A stretch of 64,000 nt of DNA from CAWAWP01 sp963841205 (GCA_963841205.1 CAWJCH010000028.1:17166-81165); one strand, 5' to 3'. Positions 54,101 to 62,702 are shown, counted from the first letter of the stretch. The notes: generated by a model from the letters alone, not told the origin. Made by a program: numbers and translations.

Positions 54101-55360
54101 ATGCAACTGGTGGAACAGCATCGCATTGACCGCCACGATCAGCGTTTCGCTGCCATAGACGCCGCTTCGTTCGCCAGTAAGAACCTGTATAACTGCGCCA
54201 ACTACCAAAAACGCCAGGGGTATATCCATGAGAATCACCGTGTCATAGTATACAAAGACCTGGATAAGCTTCTCCAATCCACGGCGGAGTATCGCGCGCT
54301 GCCTGCCAAGGTGGCGCAGTGGGTCTTGAAGCAGGTGGACGCCGCTTGGAAGAGTTACTTTGCGGCTGTCACGGAGCGGCATCTTCATCCTGACAAGTTC
54401 AACGGGCATCCGAAATTGCCCAAATACCTGGACAAGCAGGGGCGCAATCTCCTCGTCTACACGGATCAGGCCATCAGCCGCGACCCCAAGAACGCGGGCT
54501 GGGTCGTTCCTTCTGGGGTCCCCATCCGCGTCGCAACCAAACAGACCCACGCCGAGATCGCCCAGGTGCGCCTCGTTCCCAAGGCGACCCATTACGTGGT
54601 CGAAGTGGTCTACGAGCGCGAACCGGCTTCCTCCGCTACGCTTGATCCGACGCTCATCGCCAGTATCGATATTGGCGTCAACGTTCTGGCAGCGATAACA
54701 TCAAACCAGCCCGGCTTCACGCCGCTTCTGGTCAACGGTCGCCCGCTCAAACGCTGCAACCAGCGGTACAACAAACGACGCGCCAAATTGCAAGCGCAGT
54801 TACCCGACAACCAGCACACCTCGCGCGCCTTGGAGGCGATGACCGATAAGCGCAATCGCGTCATCACCTATTACCTGCATGCCACCAGCCGGGCGGTCAT
54901 CAATCTGCTCATCCAACGGGGCATTGGTTCGTTGGTCATTGGGAAGAACGATTGTTGGAAACAGCATGTGCGCCTGGGCAAACGCACCAACCAGGCGTTC
55001 GTGTTCATTCCGCACGCCCGTTTCATCGAGATGCTGTCGTACAAGGCGGCGTTAGCAGGTATCCAGGTGATGACGATTGAGGAGAACCACACCTCGAAGT
55101 GCAGTTTCCTCGACAACGAGCCCCTTGGCCATCATGACCGCTATCTCGGCAAGCGGGTCCAGCGCGATGTCTTTGTGGCCAGCGATGGACGCCGGGTTCA
55201 CGCTGACATCAACGCGAGCCTGAATATCCTGCGCCGGTATGCGCCGCAGGTCACGAATCGGGGCGTGAACGCCTTTGCGCTGCGCCCCAATCGCTTACGC
55301 CTGCTAGACCGGCGTCAGGACCGGAGCAAGCAGCGCCCACGCCGAAAGGCCGCAGCGTGA
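54101..55360 (+). CDS. tnpB: IS607-associated TnpB with rearranged RuvC-II glutamate
   Basis: 419 residues from ATG 54101 (MQLVEQHRIDRHDQRF), chosen because the relic at 22153 starts at the same codon; GTG 54050 is an alternative. D190 (ASIDIGVNVLAA) and D369 (HADINASLNIL) are RuvC-I and III. The canonical Glu position reads GSLVIGKNDCWKQ with no acidic match, while E327-E328 (MTIEENHTSK) follow about 46 residues later. No CxxC zinc ribbon. This matches the rearranged active site described for Fanzor and a related TnpB group. The frame is intact, so it is probably functional. Confidence 0.9.
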   Translation: MQLVEQHRIDRHDQRFAAIDAASFASKNLYNCANYQKRQGYIHENHRVIVYKDLDKLLQSTAEYRALPAKVAQWVLKQVDAAWKSYFAAVTERHLHPDKFNGHPKLPKYLDKQGRNLLVYTDQAISRDPKNAGWVVPSGVPIRVATKQTHAEIAQVRLVPKATHYVVEVVYEREPASSATLDPTLIASIDIGVNVLAAITSNQPGFTPLLVNGRPLKRCNQRYNKRRAKLQAQLPDNQHTSRALEAMTDKRNRVITYYLHATSRAVINLLIQRGIGSLVIGKNDCWKQHVRLGKRTNQAFVFIPHARFIEMLSYKAALAGIQVMTIEENHTSKCSFLDNEPLGHHDRYLGKRVQRDVFVASDGRRVHADINASLNILRRYAPQVTNRGVNAFALRPNRLRLLDRRQDRSKQRPRRKAAA

Positions 55361-55483
55361 TGGCTGTTGTAGTCAGCCTGCCCTTCAACAAGGCAAACCA
55401 AGTAGCTGGACAGATTTGTCCATGCCAAAGGATACTATAGTTCCTCGAAGTGACGGGGTGCTGACGAGTAAGGAGAAAGCCGG

Positions 55484-57133
55484 ATGGACGAGGTGATGCT
55501 GCACGGTGGGCTGCTAGTCGCCAAGGCACTCAAGCGCGAAGGAGTCGAGATCGTCTTCACGCTCAGCGCGGGTCACCTCGCCGCGATCTACGACGGCTGC
55601 GCCCGCGAGGGCATCCGCGTGATGGATACCCGCCACGAGCAGGCCGCCGTCCATGCCGCCGAGGGCTGGGCGCGCCTGACCCGCGGCCCCGGCGTCGCGC
55701 TGCTCACCGCCGGCCCCGGCGTCACCGACGGCATCACCGGCATCGCCAACGCCTACGCCGCCGGCAGCCCTGTCGTCATCTTCGGCGGCGCCGCCCCAGT
55801 CCAGAACTGGGATCAGGGCGCCTTGCAGGACATGCGCCACCTCGACCTCGTCCGCCCAATCACCAAATGGGCGCGCACCGTTGTCCAGACCAGACGCCTC
55901 GCCGAGTACACCGCGATGGCCTTCCGCGAGGCGACCACCGGCAGACAGGGACCCGTCTTCCTCGAATGCCCGATGGACGTCCTCAACGCGATCATCCCCA
56001 CCGAAGAGGCCGTCATCCCGACCGACGGCTACCGCACCACGATCAAGGCACAGCCTGACCCGCGAGCAATCGAGCGTGCCGCCGCTCTCCTTGGGCAGTC
56101 CGAGCGTCCGGTGATCTTTGCCGGCGCGACCGTCTGGTGGGATGGCGCCGCCGAGCCGCTCCGCGCGCTGGCCGAGCAGCTGCAAGCGCCGGTCTTCCTC
56201 AACGGCGCGGGACGTGGTAGCCTGCCGCCCGACCACCCGCTCTCCTTCGCGATGGCCCGCCGCCGCGCCCTCACCAATGCCGATGTGCTCCTCCTCGTTG
56301 GCACCAAGCTCGACTTCCGCCTCAACTACGGCCAGCCACCGCTGATCCCGAAGGACGCCAAGATCGTCTGGCTCGACGCCCAAGCCGAGGACATCGGCGT
56401 CAATCGCGGCGCGGACATCGGCATCCCCGGCGACGTCTCTGCCGCGCTCAGCGGCCTGGTCGCCGCCCTCGGCAGGACGCCCGATCACGCCTCCTGGCTA
56501 GAGTCTCTGCGCGAGATCGAGACCAAAGCCCGCGAGGCCGACGAAGCCCTGATGGCCTCCGATGCTCGACCGATTCATCCGGCCCGACTCTGCCGCGAGC
56601 TACGCGACGTGCTCGACCGCGACGCGTATGTCATAGGCGACGGCGGCGACATCGTCAGTTGGGGCGCGCGCATCCTCGCGCCGTGGGAGCCGGGCCACTG
56701 GCTCGACGCCGGCCCTTTCGGCACGCTCGGCGCGGGCACAGGCTTCGCCATCGCCGCCAAGCTGGCGCACCCGGATAAGCAGGTCGCCGTCCTCTTCGGC
56801 GACGGCAGCTTCGGCCTGAACGGCATGGAGTTCGAGACGATGGTGCGCCACAATCTGCCGGTGCTCGCCGTCATCGGCAACGACGGCCAGTGGGGCGAGA
56901 TCGCCCACCCGCAGAAGGCGCTCCTCGGCCACGCCGTCGGCTCGGAGCTGGCCCCTGGCATCCGCTACGACCGCGTGGTGGAGGCCTTCGGCGGCTACGG
57001 CGAGCTGGTCGAGCGTCCCGCAGACATCCGCCCCGCGCTGGAGCGCGCGCTCGCCTCGGGCAGGCCCGCCTGCGTCAACGTCCTCACCGACCCGAACATC
57101 CCCTTCCCGCGCTCCACGCAAGTCGCCGTGTAG
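55484..57133 (+). CDS. ThDP-dependent enzyme (acetolactate synthase / oxalyl-CoA decarboxylase-like)
   Basis: 549 residues, with AAGGAG before ATG 55484. Pyr domain: MDTRHEQAAVHAAEGWARLT (catalytic Glu), GPGVTDGITGIANAYAAGSP. Central domain ~190-330. PP domain: GDGGDIVSWGARIL and the ThDP motif FGDGSFGLNGMEFETMVRHN. Lack of the ALS FAD-binding pattern and of an ilvH neighbour argues against acetolactate synthase proper. Oxalyl-CoA decarboxylase or another 2-oxoacid decarboxylase is more likely. Substrate not determined. Confidence 0.86.
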   Translation: MDEVMLHGGLLVAKALKREGVEIVFTLSAGHLAAIYDGCAREGIRVMDTRHEQAAVHAAEGWARLTRGPGVALLTAGPGVTDGITGIANAYAAGSPVVIFGGAAPVQNWDQGALQDMRHLDLVRPITKWARTVVQTRRLAEYTAMAFREATTGRQGPVFLECPMDVLNAIIPTEEAVIPTDGYRTTIKAQPDPRAIERAAALLGQSERPVIFAGATVWWDGAAEPLRALAEQLQAPVFLNGAGRGSLPPDHPLSFAMARRRALTNADVLLLVGTKLDFRLNYGQPPLIPKDAKIVWLDAQAEDIGVNRGADIGIPGDVSAALSGLVAALGRTPDHASWLESLREIETKAREADEALMASDARPIHPARLCRELRDVLDRDAYVIGDGGDIVSWGARILAPWEPGHWLDAGPFGTLGAGTGFAIAAKLAHPDKQVAVLFGDGSFGLNGMEFETMVRHNLPVLAVIGNDGQWGEIAHPQKALLGHAVGSELAPGIRYDRVVEAFGGYGELVERPADIRPALERALASGRPACVNVLTDPNIPFPRSTQVAV

Positions 57134-57360
57134 GCAAGGCAGACGCAGGATTTCACCACAGAGGGCACAGCGGGAGGAGCGGAGATCAACGCAGGTTTAA
57201 CGGAGGGGACGGGAGTTTATGGTGGACTTTGGGGTAATCGAGACAGCGGAGATCGGTTGACTCCTCCGTGTCCCTCTCTTGACTGCCCCTGAAAGCTACG
57301 TATCTCCTGTCCATTCCGTCCTCCGTGACCTCCATGCCCGCTGTGGTTCAATCTCTGCTC
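57134..57360. repeat. Intergenic region rich in dispersed repeats
   Basis: An inverted pair of the dispersed repeat: TTTCACCACAGAGGGCACAG at ~57152 and CCTCCGTGACCTCCATGCCC / GCTGTGGTTCAAT at ~57320-57353. No gene. Confidence 0.55.
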
Positions 57361-57561
57361 TTACGCCGTCGTTGCGCCGCCACGTGCCGGAGCGTTCGGG
57401 CTGGCAGCGAATTTCTCCAGCGGTGTAGGGATATGGTCGATCGAGCCGAGCAGAAAGACGGAGCAGAGGATGCCGAACACCAGCACGACGCCCGCAACGA
57501 GGCAGCCGAGCGCGAAGGATCCCCTACTGCCGACGAGGAAGCCAGTGATGCCGCGACGAGG
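57361..57561 (-). pseudogene. C-terminal remnant of an MFS-type transporter
   Basis: 67 codons ending in TAA at 57361. RRGITGFLVGSRGSFALGC, then LVAGVVLVFGILCSVFLLG and SIDHIPTPLEKF read as the last two membrane helices and tail of an MFS protein. A stop lies immediately upstream and there is no start, so it is a gene fragment. The family is judged from the pattern only. Confidence 0.55.
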
Positions 57562-57637
57562 TCACGGGGATACACTGGCGGCGGTCGGATGCGGCGGGCC
57601 GTGGTGAGTCCCGGCGTTGGGTCACGAGGAGTGGCGC

Positions 57638-58177
57638 ATGGAGTATCAGTATGAGCAAGCCGTCGAGCTGCTGCGCCGGACGCCGGCGACGTTGGCGGCG
57701 CTGCTGCGCGGGCTACCCGAGGCGTGGACGAGGGGCACGGAGGGACCGGGGACGTGGAGCGCCTACGACGTGGTGGGGCATCTGCTAGAGGGCGAGGAGC
57801 TCGATTGGATCGTGCGCGCCCACGTGATCCTCGACCACAGCGAGGGGCATCCCTTCGAGTCGTTCAATCGAGCGGCGATGTTCGAGAAGTCCGCGGATAC
57901 CCCCCTCGACGAGCTGTTGGCGACGTTCGAGCGGGCACGGGCGCGCAATCTGGCGACGCTCGACGAGTTGGGGATCACGCCGGAGCGACTCGGCTTCAAG
58001 GGCACGCATCCGGCGCTGGGATCGGTGACGCTGAGCCAGCTGCTGGCGACCTGGGTGGTGCACGACCTCAACCATATCGGGCAGATCGTGGAGGTGATGT
58101 CGCGGCAGTATTCCGACGCGGTGGGTCCCTGGATCGCGTACCTCAACATCCTCACGCGGCCGATCCTGACGGAGTGA
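57638..58177 (+). CDS. DinB-like four-helix metal-binding protein
   Basis: 179 residues from ATG 57638, with GAGGAG upstream. WSAYDVVGHLLEGEELDW (first His) and LLATWVVHDLNHIGQIVEVM (HxxxH) supply the three-His metal site of the DinB/YfiT superfamily. Members act as thiol-dependent transferases or are uncharacterised stress proteins. Confidence 0.9.
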   Translation: MEYQYEQAVELLRRTPATLAALLRGLPEAWTRGTEGPGTWSAYDVVGHLLEGEELDWIVRAHVILDHSEGHPFESFNRAAMFEKSADTPLDELLATFERARARNLATLDELGITPERLGFKGTHPALGSVTLSQLLATWVVHDLNHIGQIVEVMSRQYSDAVGPWIAYLNILTRPILTE

Positions 58178-58566
58178 CGGTGGGGTCGCGGCAACTGCAG
58201 TGCCGGCGCACAGGTGACGCGGACTGAAGCCCGCTGAGGGCGCGAGCGGCGAGTGCGATGAGGTCGCTCGCTGCCCTGATGGACTTGTACTCTTGATGGC
58301 GGACAGGGGTTCCTCACCCCCCGGCCAAGCCCCCCGTGGGGGACCCGCCTCTCTCCGCGGGGCGAGGGGGAGCGCGCGGGCGCCGGTGTCTGCTACGAAA
58401 AGGACAAGCAAGACCGTAAGGCCAGGGGTAATCCTTGCTTCGCATTCGAAGCACGAAGGGCGAAGGTCTGCGGGAATGCGTATGGATGGCACGCGACGGG
58501 GCGAGTAGATGGGGCGAGGCGTCGCGCCGGAGCGCAGCGGCGCCTCGCTGGGGGCGTGCCGCGGCG
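58178..58566. other. Intergenic region with dispersed palindrome
   Basis: No gene seen. 58312-58375 is a copy of the palindromic repeat (CACCCCCCGGCCAAGCCCCC, then GGGGACCCGCCTCTCTCC and GGGGCGAGGGGG). It probably serves as 3' structure for both converging genes. Confidence 0.55.
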
Positions 58567-59337
58567 TTAGTCGGTGGAGGGGCGGGTGTACATCAGAGAG
58601 CCGGGAGTGGTGAGCATCTCGCCGGTCTCCAGCAGGGTCTTGAGGCCGGAGAGCACTTGCGGCCAGCCGCCGTAGACCTGCTCGTTGGCGTCGTCGCGCA
58701 GTTGGTCGTGCGTGACGGTGAGCTTGCAGGAGTCGCCGATCGGCTCGATCAGCCAGGTGACGCGCGAGGTGCCCGCGGCCTTGACGTCGTCGCTCCACTG
58801 CGCGTTGAAGCTCTGGACGAGGCGGCGCGGCGGGTCCACTTCGAGGTTCTCGCCCTGGAAGATGGGGGTGGGCGACATAGGGCTGCCGGCGACATAGGAC
58901 GAGCCGGGGGTCCAGTCGGAGGTGACGCCGACGCCAAACCAATAGGTGCGGCGCGATGCGTCGTCGGTGATGGCCTGCCAGAGGCGCTCTGGGTTGGTCT
59001 TGATGTAGATCTCGAAGACTTTCTGCATCTGCTGCTCCTCAAGACGCTGCTTGAGCCCGCTGAGCGACGCGGCCCAGGGCTCGGCGAACTTGCTCACCCA
59101 GCGATCGTGGATGAGGCGGATGGGGACCGTGTTCAGGAAGTGCAGCTTCTCGCGGCCACGGCGCTGCGTGACGACGAGTCCGGCATCTTCGAGCACGCGG
59201 AGGTGCTTCATGACGCCGAAGCGGGTCATGGGTAGCCGCCCCTCTAGTTCGCTGAGGGTCTGGCCGTCACGCTGGTAGAGTTCGTCGAGCACGCCGCGGC
59301 GGGTGGGGTCGGCGAGAGCTTTGAACACGTCATCCAC
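58567..59337 (-). CDS. ArsR-type regulator fused to SRPBCC (AHSA1-like) domain
   Basis: 256 residues from GTG 59337. The frame is open to 59367, but the promoter -10 box and operator occupy 59345-59374. N-terminal winged helix (VFKALADPTRRGVLDELYQR, LSELEGRLPMTRFGVMKHLRVLEDAGL). C-terminal hydrophobic-cavity SRPBCC domain (FEIYIKTNPERLWQAITDDASRR, HDQLRDDANEQVYGGWPQVL). Probably a one-component sensor in which ligand binding in the SRPBCC cavity releases DNA. Such fusions are known but their ligands are not. Leaderless translation is likely. Confidence 0.9.
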   Translation of the reverse strand: MDDVFKALADPTRRGVLDELYQRDGQTLSELEGRLPMTRFGVMKHLRVLEDAGLVVTQRRGREKLHFLNTVPIRLIHDRWVSKFAEPWAASLSGLKQRLEEQQMQKVFEIYIKTNPERLWQAITDDASRRTYWFGVGVTSDWTPGSSYVAGSPMSPTPIFQGENLEVDPPRRLVQSFNAQWSDDVKAAGTSRVTWLIEPIGDSCKLTVTHDQLRDDANEQVYGGWPQVLSGLKTLLETGEMLTTPGSLMYTRPSTD

Positions 59338-59344
59338 GGTAGAG

Positions 59345-59374
59345 ATAATACGTGACCATTTGGTCACGTGTCAA
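59345..59374 (-). promoter_or_regulatory. Consensus promoter with embedded palindromic operator (ArsR/SRPBCC gene)
   Basis: On the minus strand TTGACA (59374-59369), an 18-base spacer and TATTAT (59350-59345). The spacer is CGTGACCA-AA-TGGTCACG, a perfect palindrome of 8-base arms (9 with flanking bases). GTG 59337 begins seven bases after the -10 box. A repressor bound here would block RNA polymerase directly, so this is very probably the autoregulatory site. Confidence 0.82.
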
Positions 59375-59599
59375 GAGACACCACCCCCAGCGAGCCCCAC
59401 GCGTGGTGGACCTTGCCGCTCCCGCAGGGAGAGGGGGTAACTCGGCGCAGACGATGTGCAGTAATAGGGAGGATGACGGCGAGTGGCGGGGGCGAAGGTC
59501 GGCGGCCACGGGAGGCATAGGTGGAGTAGAATAAGAGGCAAGTACCCGGTGGGGCGGTGATGATCGGATGACGCTCACTCAACGGCGAGGAGACGGCAT

Positions 59600-60511
59600 A
59601 TGCTCAAAGAATCGTTGCTTTTTCTGGCGCGGCAGGACGGCATTCGCAGGTTCGTCAGCACGAACGGCGCGGCGCGGCGCGTGGCGCGGCGCTTCGTGGC
59701 GGGCGAAGCGCTCGACGAGGCGATGCTGGTGGCGCGGGCGCTGAATCGGCAGCACATCGCCGTCTCGCTGGACCACCTGGGTGAGAATGTCTCCGACGCG
59801 GGCGAGGCGCGTTCCTCGGCGCGCGACTACCTGGCGATCCTGGATTGCATCGCCTCGACGGGCGCGGAGGCGAACATCTCGATCAAGCTGACGGCGCTGG
59901 GACTAGACGTGTCGGGGGATCTCTGCCACGAGCATCTGCGCATGGTGCTGGCGCGGGCGGCGGAGCTGGGCATCTTCGTGCGGGTAGATATGGAAGGCTC
60001 GGACTACACGGAGCGCACGCTGGAGATGGTGCTGGAGGCGCGGCGGGGATTCGAGAATGTCGGCACGGTGATGCAGAGCATGCTCTATCGCACGCCGCGG
60101 GATGTGGAGGCGCTGATCGCCAGCAAGACGCGGGTGCGCCTGGTGAAGGGCGCGTATCTGGAGCCGCCGGCGCTGGCGTATCCCAAGAAGGCCGACGTCG
60201 ACGCGGCGTACGTGACGCTGATGCACGCGCTACTGGAGCGCGGGGTGTATCCGGCGATCGCGACGCACGACGAGCGGATGATCGCGGAGGCGCGACGATT
60301 CACGCGGGAGCACGGCATCGCGCGGGCGCGGTTCGAGTTCCAGATGCTCTACGGCATCCGTCGCGATTTGCAGGAGGGGCTGGCGCGCGAGGGCTACAAC
60401 GTGCGGGTGTACGTGCCCTACGGCACGCAGTGGTATCCGTACCTGACGCGGCGTATGGCGGAGCGGCCCGCGAACCTGGTCTTCGTGGCGGGCAACGCGC
60501 TCCGACGATAG
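59600..60511 (+). CDS. Proline dehydrogenase
   Basis: 303 residues, typical of the monofunctional enzyme; GAGGAG lies before ATG 59600. FAD-binding TIM barrel: VSLDHLGENVSDAGEARSSA, ANISIKLTALGLDVSG, GIFVRVDMEGSDYTERTLEM, RVRLVKGAYLEPPALAYPKK, AIATHDERMI, FEFQMLYGIRRDLQ and VRVYVPYGTQWYPYLTRRMAERPAN. It oxidises proline to pyrroline-5-carboxylate at the membrane. No P5C dehydrogenase follows; the right-hand integrative element abuts its 3' side. Confidence 0.95.
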   Translation: MLKESLLFLARQDGIRRFVSTNGAARRVARRFVAGEALDEAMLVARALNRQHIAVSLDHLGENVSDAGEARSSARDYLAILDCIASTGAEANISIKLTALGLDVSGDLCHEHLRMVLARAAELGIFVRVDMEGSDYTERTLEMVLEARRGFENVGTVMQSMLYRTPRDVEALIASKTRVRLVKGAYLEPPALAYPKKADVDAAYVTLMHALLERGVYPAIATHDERMIAEARRFTREHGIARARFEFQMLYGIRRDLQEGLAREGYNVRVYVPYGTQWYPYLTRRMAERPANLVFVAGNALRR

Positions 60512-60610
60512 GTGTGGGCGGCATCTCTCCTACAAACCGGCCTTGAATTCAGCATTTGTCGCATATGCGTGACTCCAGTGGCGATGCCACTTGGGTATCG
60601 CCAGGCTGCT

Positions 60611-60634
60611 TTGACACCAATTCTGACACCAATT
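60611..60634. promoter_or_regulatory. Paired direct repeats after right-hand int (candidate arm-type att sites)
   Basis: TGACACCAATTC twice, 12 bases apart (plus strand); on the minus strand AATTGGTGTCAG then AATTGGTGTCAA. Same layout as 3346-3369 after the left integrase. Lies 7 bases beyond the int stop. Confidence 0.58.
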
Positions 60635-60640
60635 CGGCGC

Positions 60641-61247
60641 CTAGACACCAAACAGGTTATCCATCGTGCGCGCCGCGGCCTGGAGCATCCTCGGCGTGAC
60701 GTGCGCGTAGATGCCGAGCGTGATGGAGACGTGTGAGTGCCCGAGCATCTCCTGCACGACCTTGGGGTTGATGCCCTCCTCCAGCAGCAGCGTCGCGGCG
60801 GTGTGTCGCAAGTCGTGAAACCGGATGTGTGGCAGCTGCGACCGATGCAGGATCGGGAGGAAGGCACGACGCAAGAATCCGCGGGGATGCTGGGGCCGGC
60901 CGATGGTGTTCGGGAAGACCAGATCCAGGTCCGTCCACACATCTCCCCACTCGGCCCGTTCCGCCAGTTGGCGTTCCCGATGTTGCGCGAGCGCACCTAT
61001 CGCCCGCTGCGGCAGGATGATCTTGCGGCGACTCATCTCCGTCTTCGGTTCGGCCAGCACGAGGTGCGAGTTGATGACGTTCAGCGTCCTTTGGACCCTG
61101 AGAATCCCGCCATCGAAGTCGATGTCCCCCCATTTTAGTCCGAGGATTTCGCCTTCGCGCATCCCCGTTGTCAGTGCGAGCACGCAGGCGGCTTCAAAAC
61201 GTTCCCCTTGCGCGGCCTGCAGCAGCTGGCGCGCCTGTTCGGTTGAC
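60641..61247 (-). pseudogene. int: Tyrosine integrase, C-terminal catalytic part (split by element J)
   Basis: From LSTEQARQLLQAAQGERFE to the stop at 60641. Carries LTTGMREGEILGLKWGDIDF (Arg), HDLRHTAATLLLEEG and LGHSHVSITLGIYAHV (His, Tyr). The frame continues into the left end of element J, adding foreign residues (QRLKPSYAVPLPLQRRG). Homologous to the C-terminal half of the left integrase. Excision of 61248-62652 would reconnect it to SKVA of the middle fragment. Confidence 0.88.
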
Positions 61248-61655
61248 AGAAAAAGGGCTTTCGCCCGCCGCACGCCACGTCGTTGCAACGGCAGTGGTAC
61301 GGCGTATGACGGCTTGAGCCGTTGCCGCGTGTGGGCCAATCAGGCAGCATAGAACCCTATGAGCCAGACAGCGGTACGCACGACCTCCCAGGAGAAGCTG
61401 CGGCCAACGCTGGCCCAAGAGCGGGCGCTGGAGGAGGTGCGGGGGCGCTGCCGCGCGCGCTCCAACGTCTCCAACGCCGCCCTCGAACGGCGCCGCACGG
61501 CCTGGCAGCGGTGCTGCGTCTCGGTCACGCGCTCGCAGCAGGAAGCGGAGGTGCAGGACCTCCGCGCGGCCTTCCCGGAGTACGCGGCCCTCCACTCGCA
61601 CGTCCTGCAGGACGTCCTGGCCCGGCTGGACACGACCTAGCAGGCGTTCTTCCGG

Positions 61656-61709
61656 CGCATCGAACGCATCGAACGCATCGAGCGCATCGAACGCATCGAA
61701 CGCATCGAA
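61656..61709 (+). repeat. 9-bp tandem repeat (six units) in tnpB J
   Basis: CGCATCGAA six times (third unit CGCATCGAG), expanding the RRIE segment right after QAFF. Element C has one unit here. Element E carries an unrelated 12-base expansion at the same gene position. Confidence 0.9.
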
Positions 61710-62030
61710 CACGGCGAGCAGGCGGGATTCCCGCGTTTCACGGGCCACACCCGCTGGCACTCCTTCCCCGACAAGGAGTACGGCAACGGCGCCACGCTGG
61801 CGAACGGCGTCTTGGTGCGGTCGAAGATCGGACGCGTCCGCGTGCCGTGGTCGCGCCCCCTGGAAGGTACGCCCACGACGGTCACGCTCCGCCGGGAGGC
61901 GGCTGGTTGGTACGTCGGCTGCTCGTGCGCGGAGGTGCCCCTCCCTCCCGTGCCACCCACCGGGCACGAGAGCGGCATAGACCTGGGCCTGGAAGCGTTT
62001 GCGACGCGCTCGAAGGGCGAGCGCCTCTTC

Positions 62031-62084
62031 ATGCCAGCCGGCTAGCGCAGGGCCGAAATGCCAGCCGGCTAGCGCAGGGCCGAA
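62031..62084 (+). repeat. 27-bp tandem duplication in tnpB J
   Basis: ATGCCAGCCGGCTAGCGCAG plus GGCCGAA is repeated exactly twice, including the TAG stop. The duplication therefore arose after the Tyr-to-stop change. Confidence 0.9.
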
Positions 62085-62652
62085 CGCCGCTTGCAGACCG
62101 CCCAGCGGCGGGTCTCGCGTCGCCAGAAGGGCGGCCAGAAGGGCGGCACGCGACGCCAGAAGGCGGGGCCACGGCTCGCCAAGGCGGCCTCAGCAGGTTC
62201 GCCACCAGCGGCACGACGTGCAGCACACAGCCGCCCGCGCGCTCGTTCGCCAGTACGACACGATCTAGCAGGAGGATGTGCACAGGAGGATGTGCCGGTC
62301 CGCAACCTGGTCGCAACCTGCTGCAGCATCACCATCTGGCCAAGTCCATCGCGGACGCTGGGGGGTCTGCCTTCCTGGCCATCCTGATCGTCACAGCGGC
62401 GAATGCTGGGAGAACAGGGCACGCGGGTGATCCTGCGTTCACCAGCCAGACGTGTGCTGGCCGTGGGGCGATCGTCCAGCAAGGGGTGTCCGTCCGCTGC
62501 CACGAGGGCCCGGACTGCGCGACGCGCCTGCATCGGGACCACAACGCCGCCAAGAACATCGCGAGGCGCGGGCCGCGCCTTCGGGGAGGCGTGGGACTAC
62601 CCGCGTCGGAGAACCGAGAACCCGTGGGGCTTTCGCCCCGGCGGAGTGTCAG

Positions 62653-62702
62653 AATGCCACCTTGCTGATGACCTCGGGCACGTAGAGCCGTATGGCGCTC
62701 GC
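62653..62702 (-). pseudogene. int: Integrase middle fragment between two insertions
   Basis: About 50 bases that read ASAIRLYVPEVISKVA in the frame continuous with LSTEQ of 60641-61247. It corresponds to the hinge just before the catalytic domain. Some 58 residues of the core-binding domain before it are absent, so the mini-element insertion was accompanied by a deletion. Confidence 0.7.

Larger units (their letters stand above)
53345..55430 (+). mobile_element. IS607-type element (serine recombinase plus TnpB), complete
   Basis: Two overlapping genes in the canonical tnpA-tnpB order with a good promoter at 53382-53411. Exact ends are not defined because IS607 elements lack clear terminal repeats. 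The inner flank is element I and the outer flank is the ThDP-enzyme promoter region, where TGGACAGATTTGTCCA forms a short palindrome at 55407-55422. Confidence 0.82.
61359..62636 (+). pseudogene. tnpB: tnpB, decayed sister of TnpB C
   Basis: Begins MSQTAVRTTSQEKLRPTLAQ. TAG stops replace Tyr codons near 61638 and 62043 and again near 62268. Frameshifts occur around 62110-62300. D1 is kept (GIDLGLEAF), and the last segment matches GDHN/HRDHNAAKN. Several zinc and core residues have changed (CAGRG for CSGCG). Compared with TnpB C most substitutions are A-to-C or T-to-G. Confidence 0.9.
61248..62652 (+). mobile_element. IS200/IS605-type element J inside the right-hand integrase
   Basis: 1405 bases inserted after TTGAC. 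Starts AGAAAAAGGGCTTTCGCCC and ends GTGGGGCTTTCGCCCC then GGCGGAGTGTCAG. Near full-length copy of element C with heavy decay dominated by A-to-C and T-to-G changes, plus small tandem duplications. Confidence 0.9.

Noticed and set aside
60512..60610. tRNA gene as integration target of the right element
   Set aside because: No cloverleaf can be formed between the proline dehydrogenase stop and the paired repeats.
61656..61709. Possible CRISPR-like array
   Set aside because: Units are 9 bases with no spacers; it is a simple in-frame tandem expansion. No cas genes or CRISPR repeats anywhere in the window.
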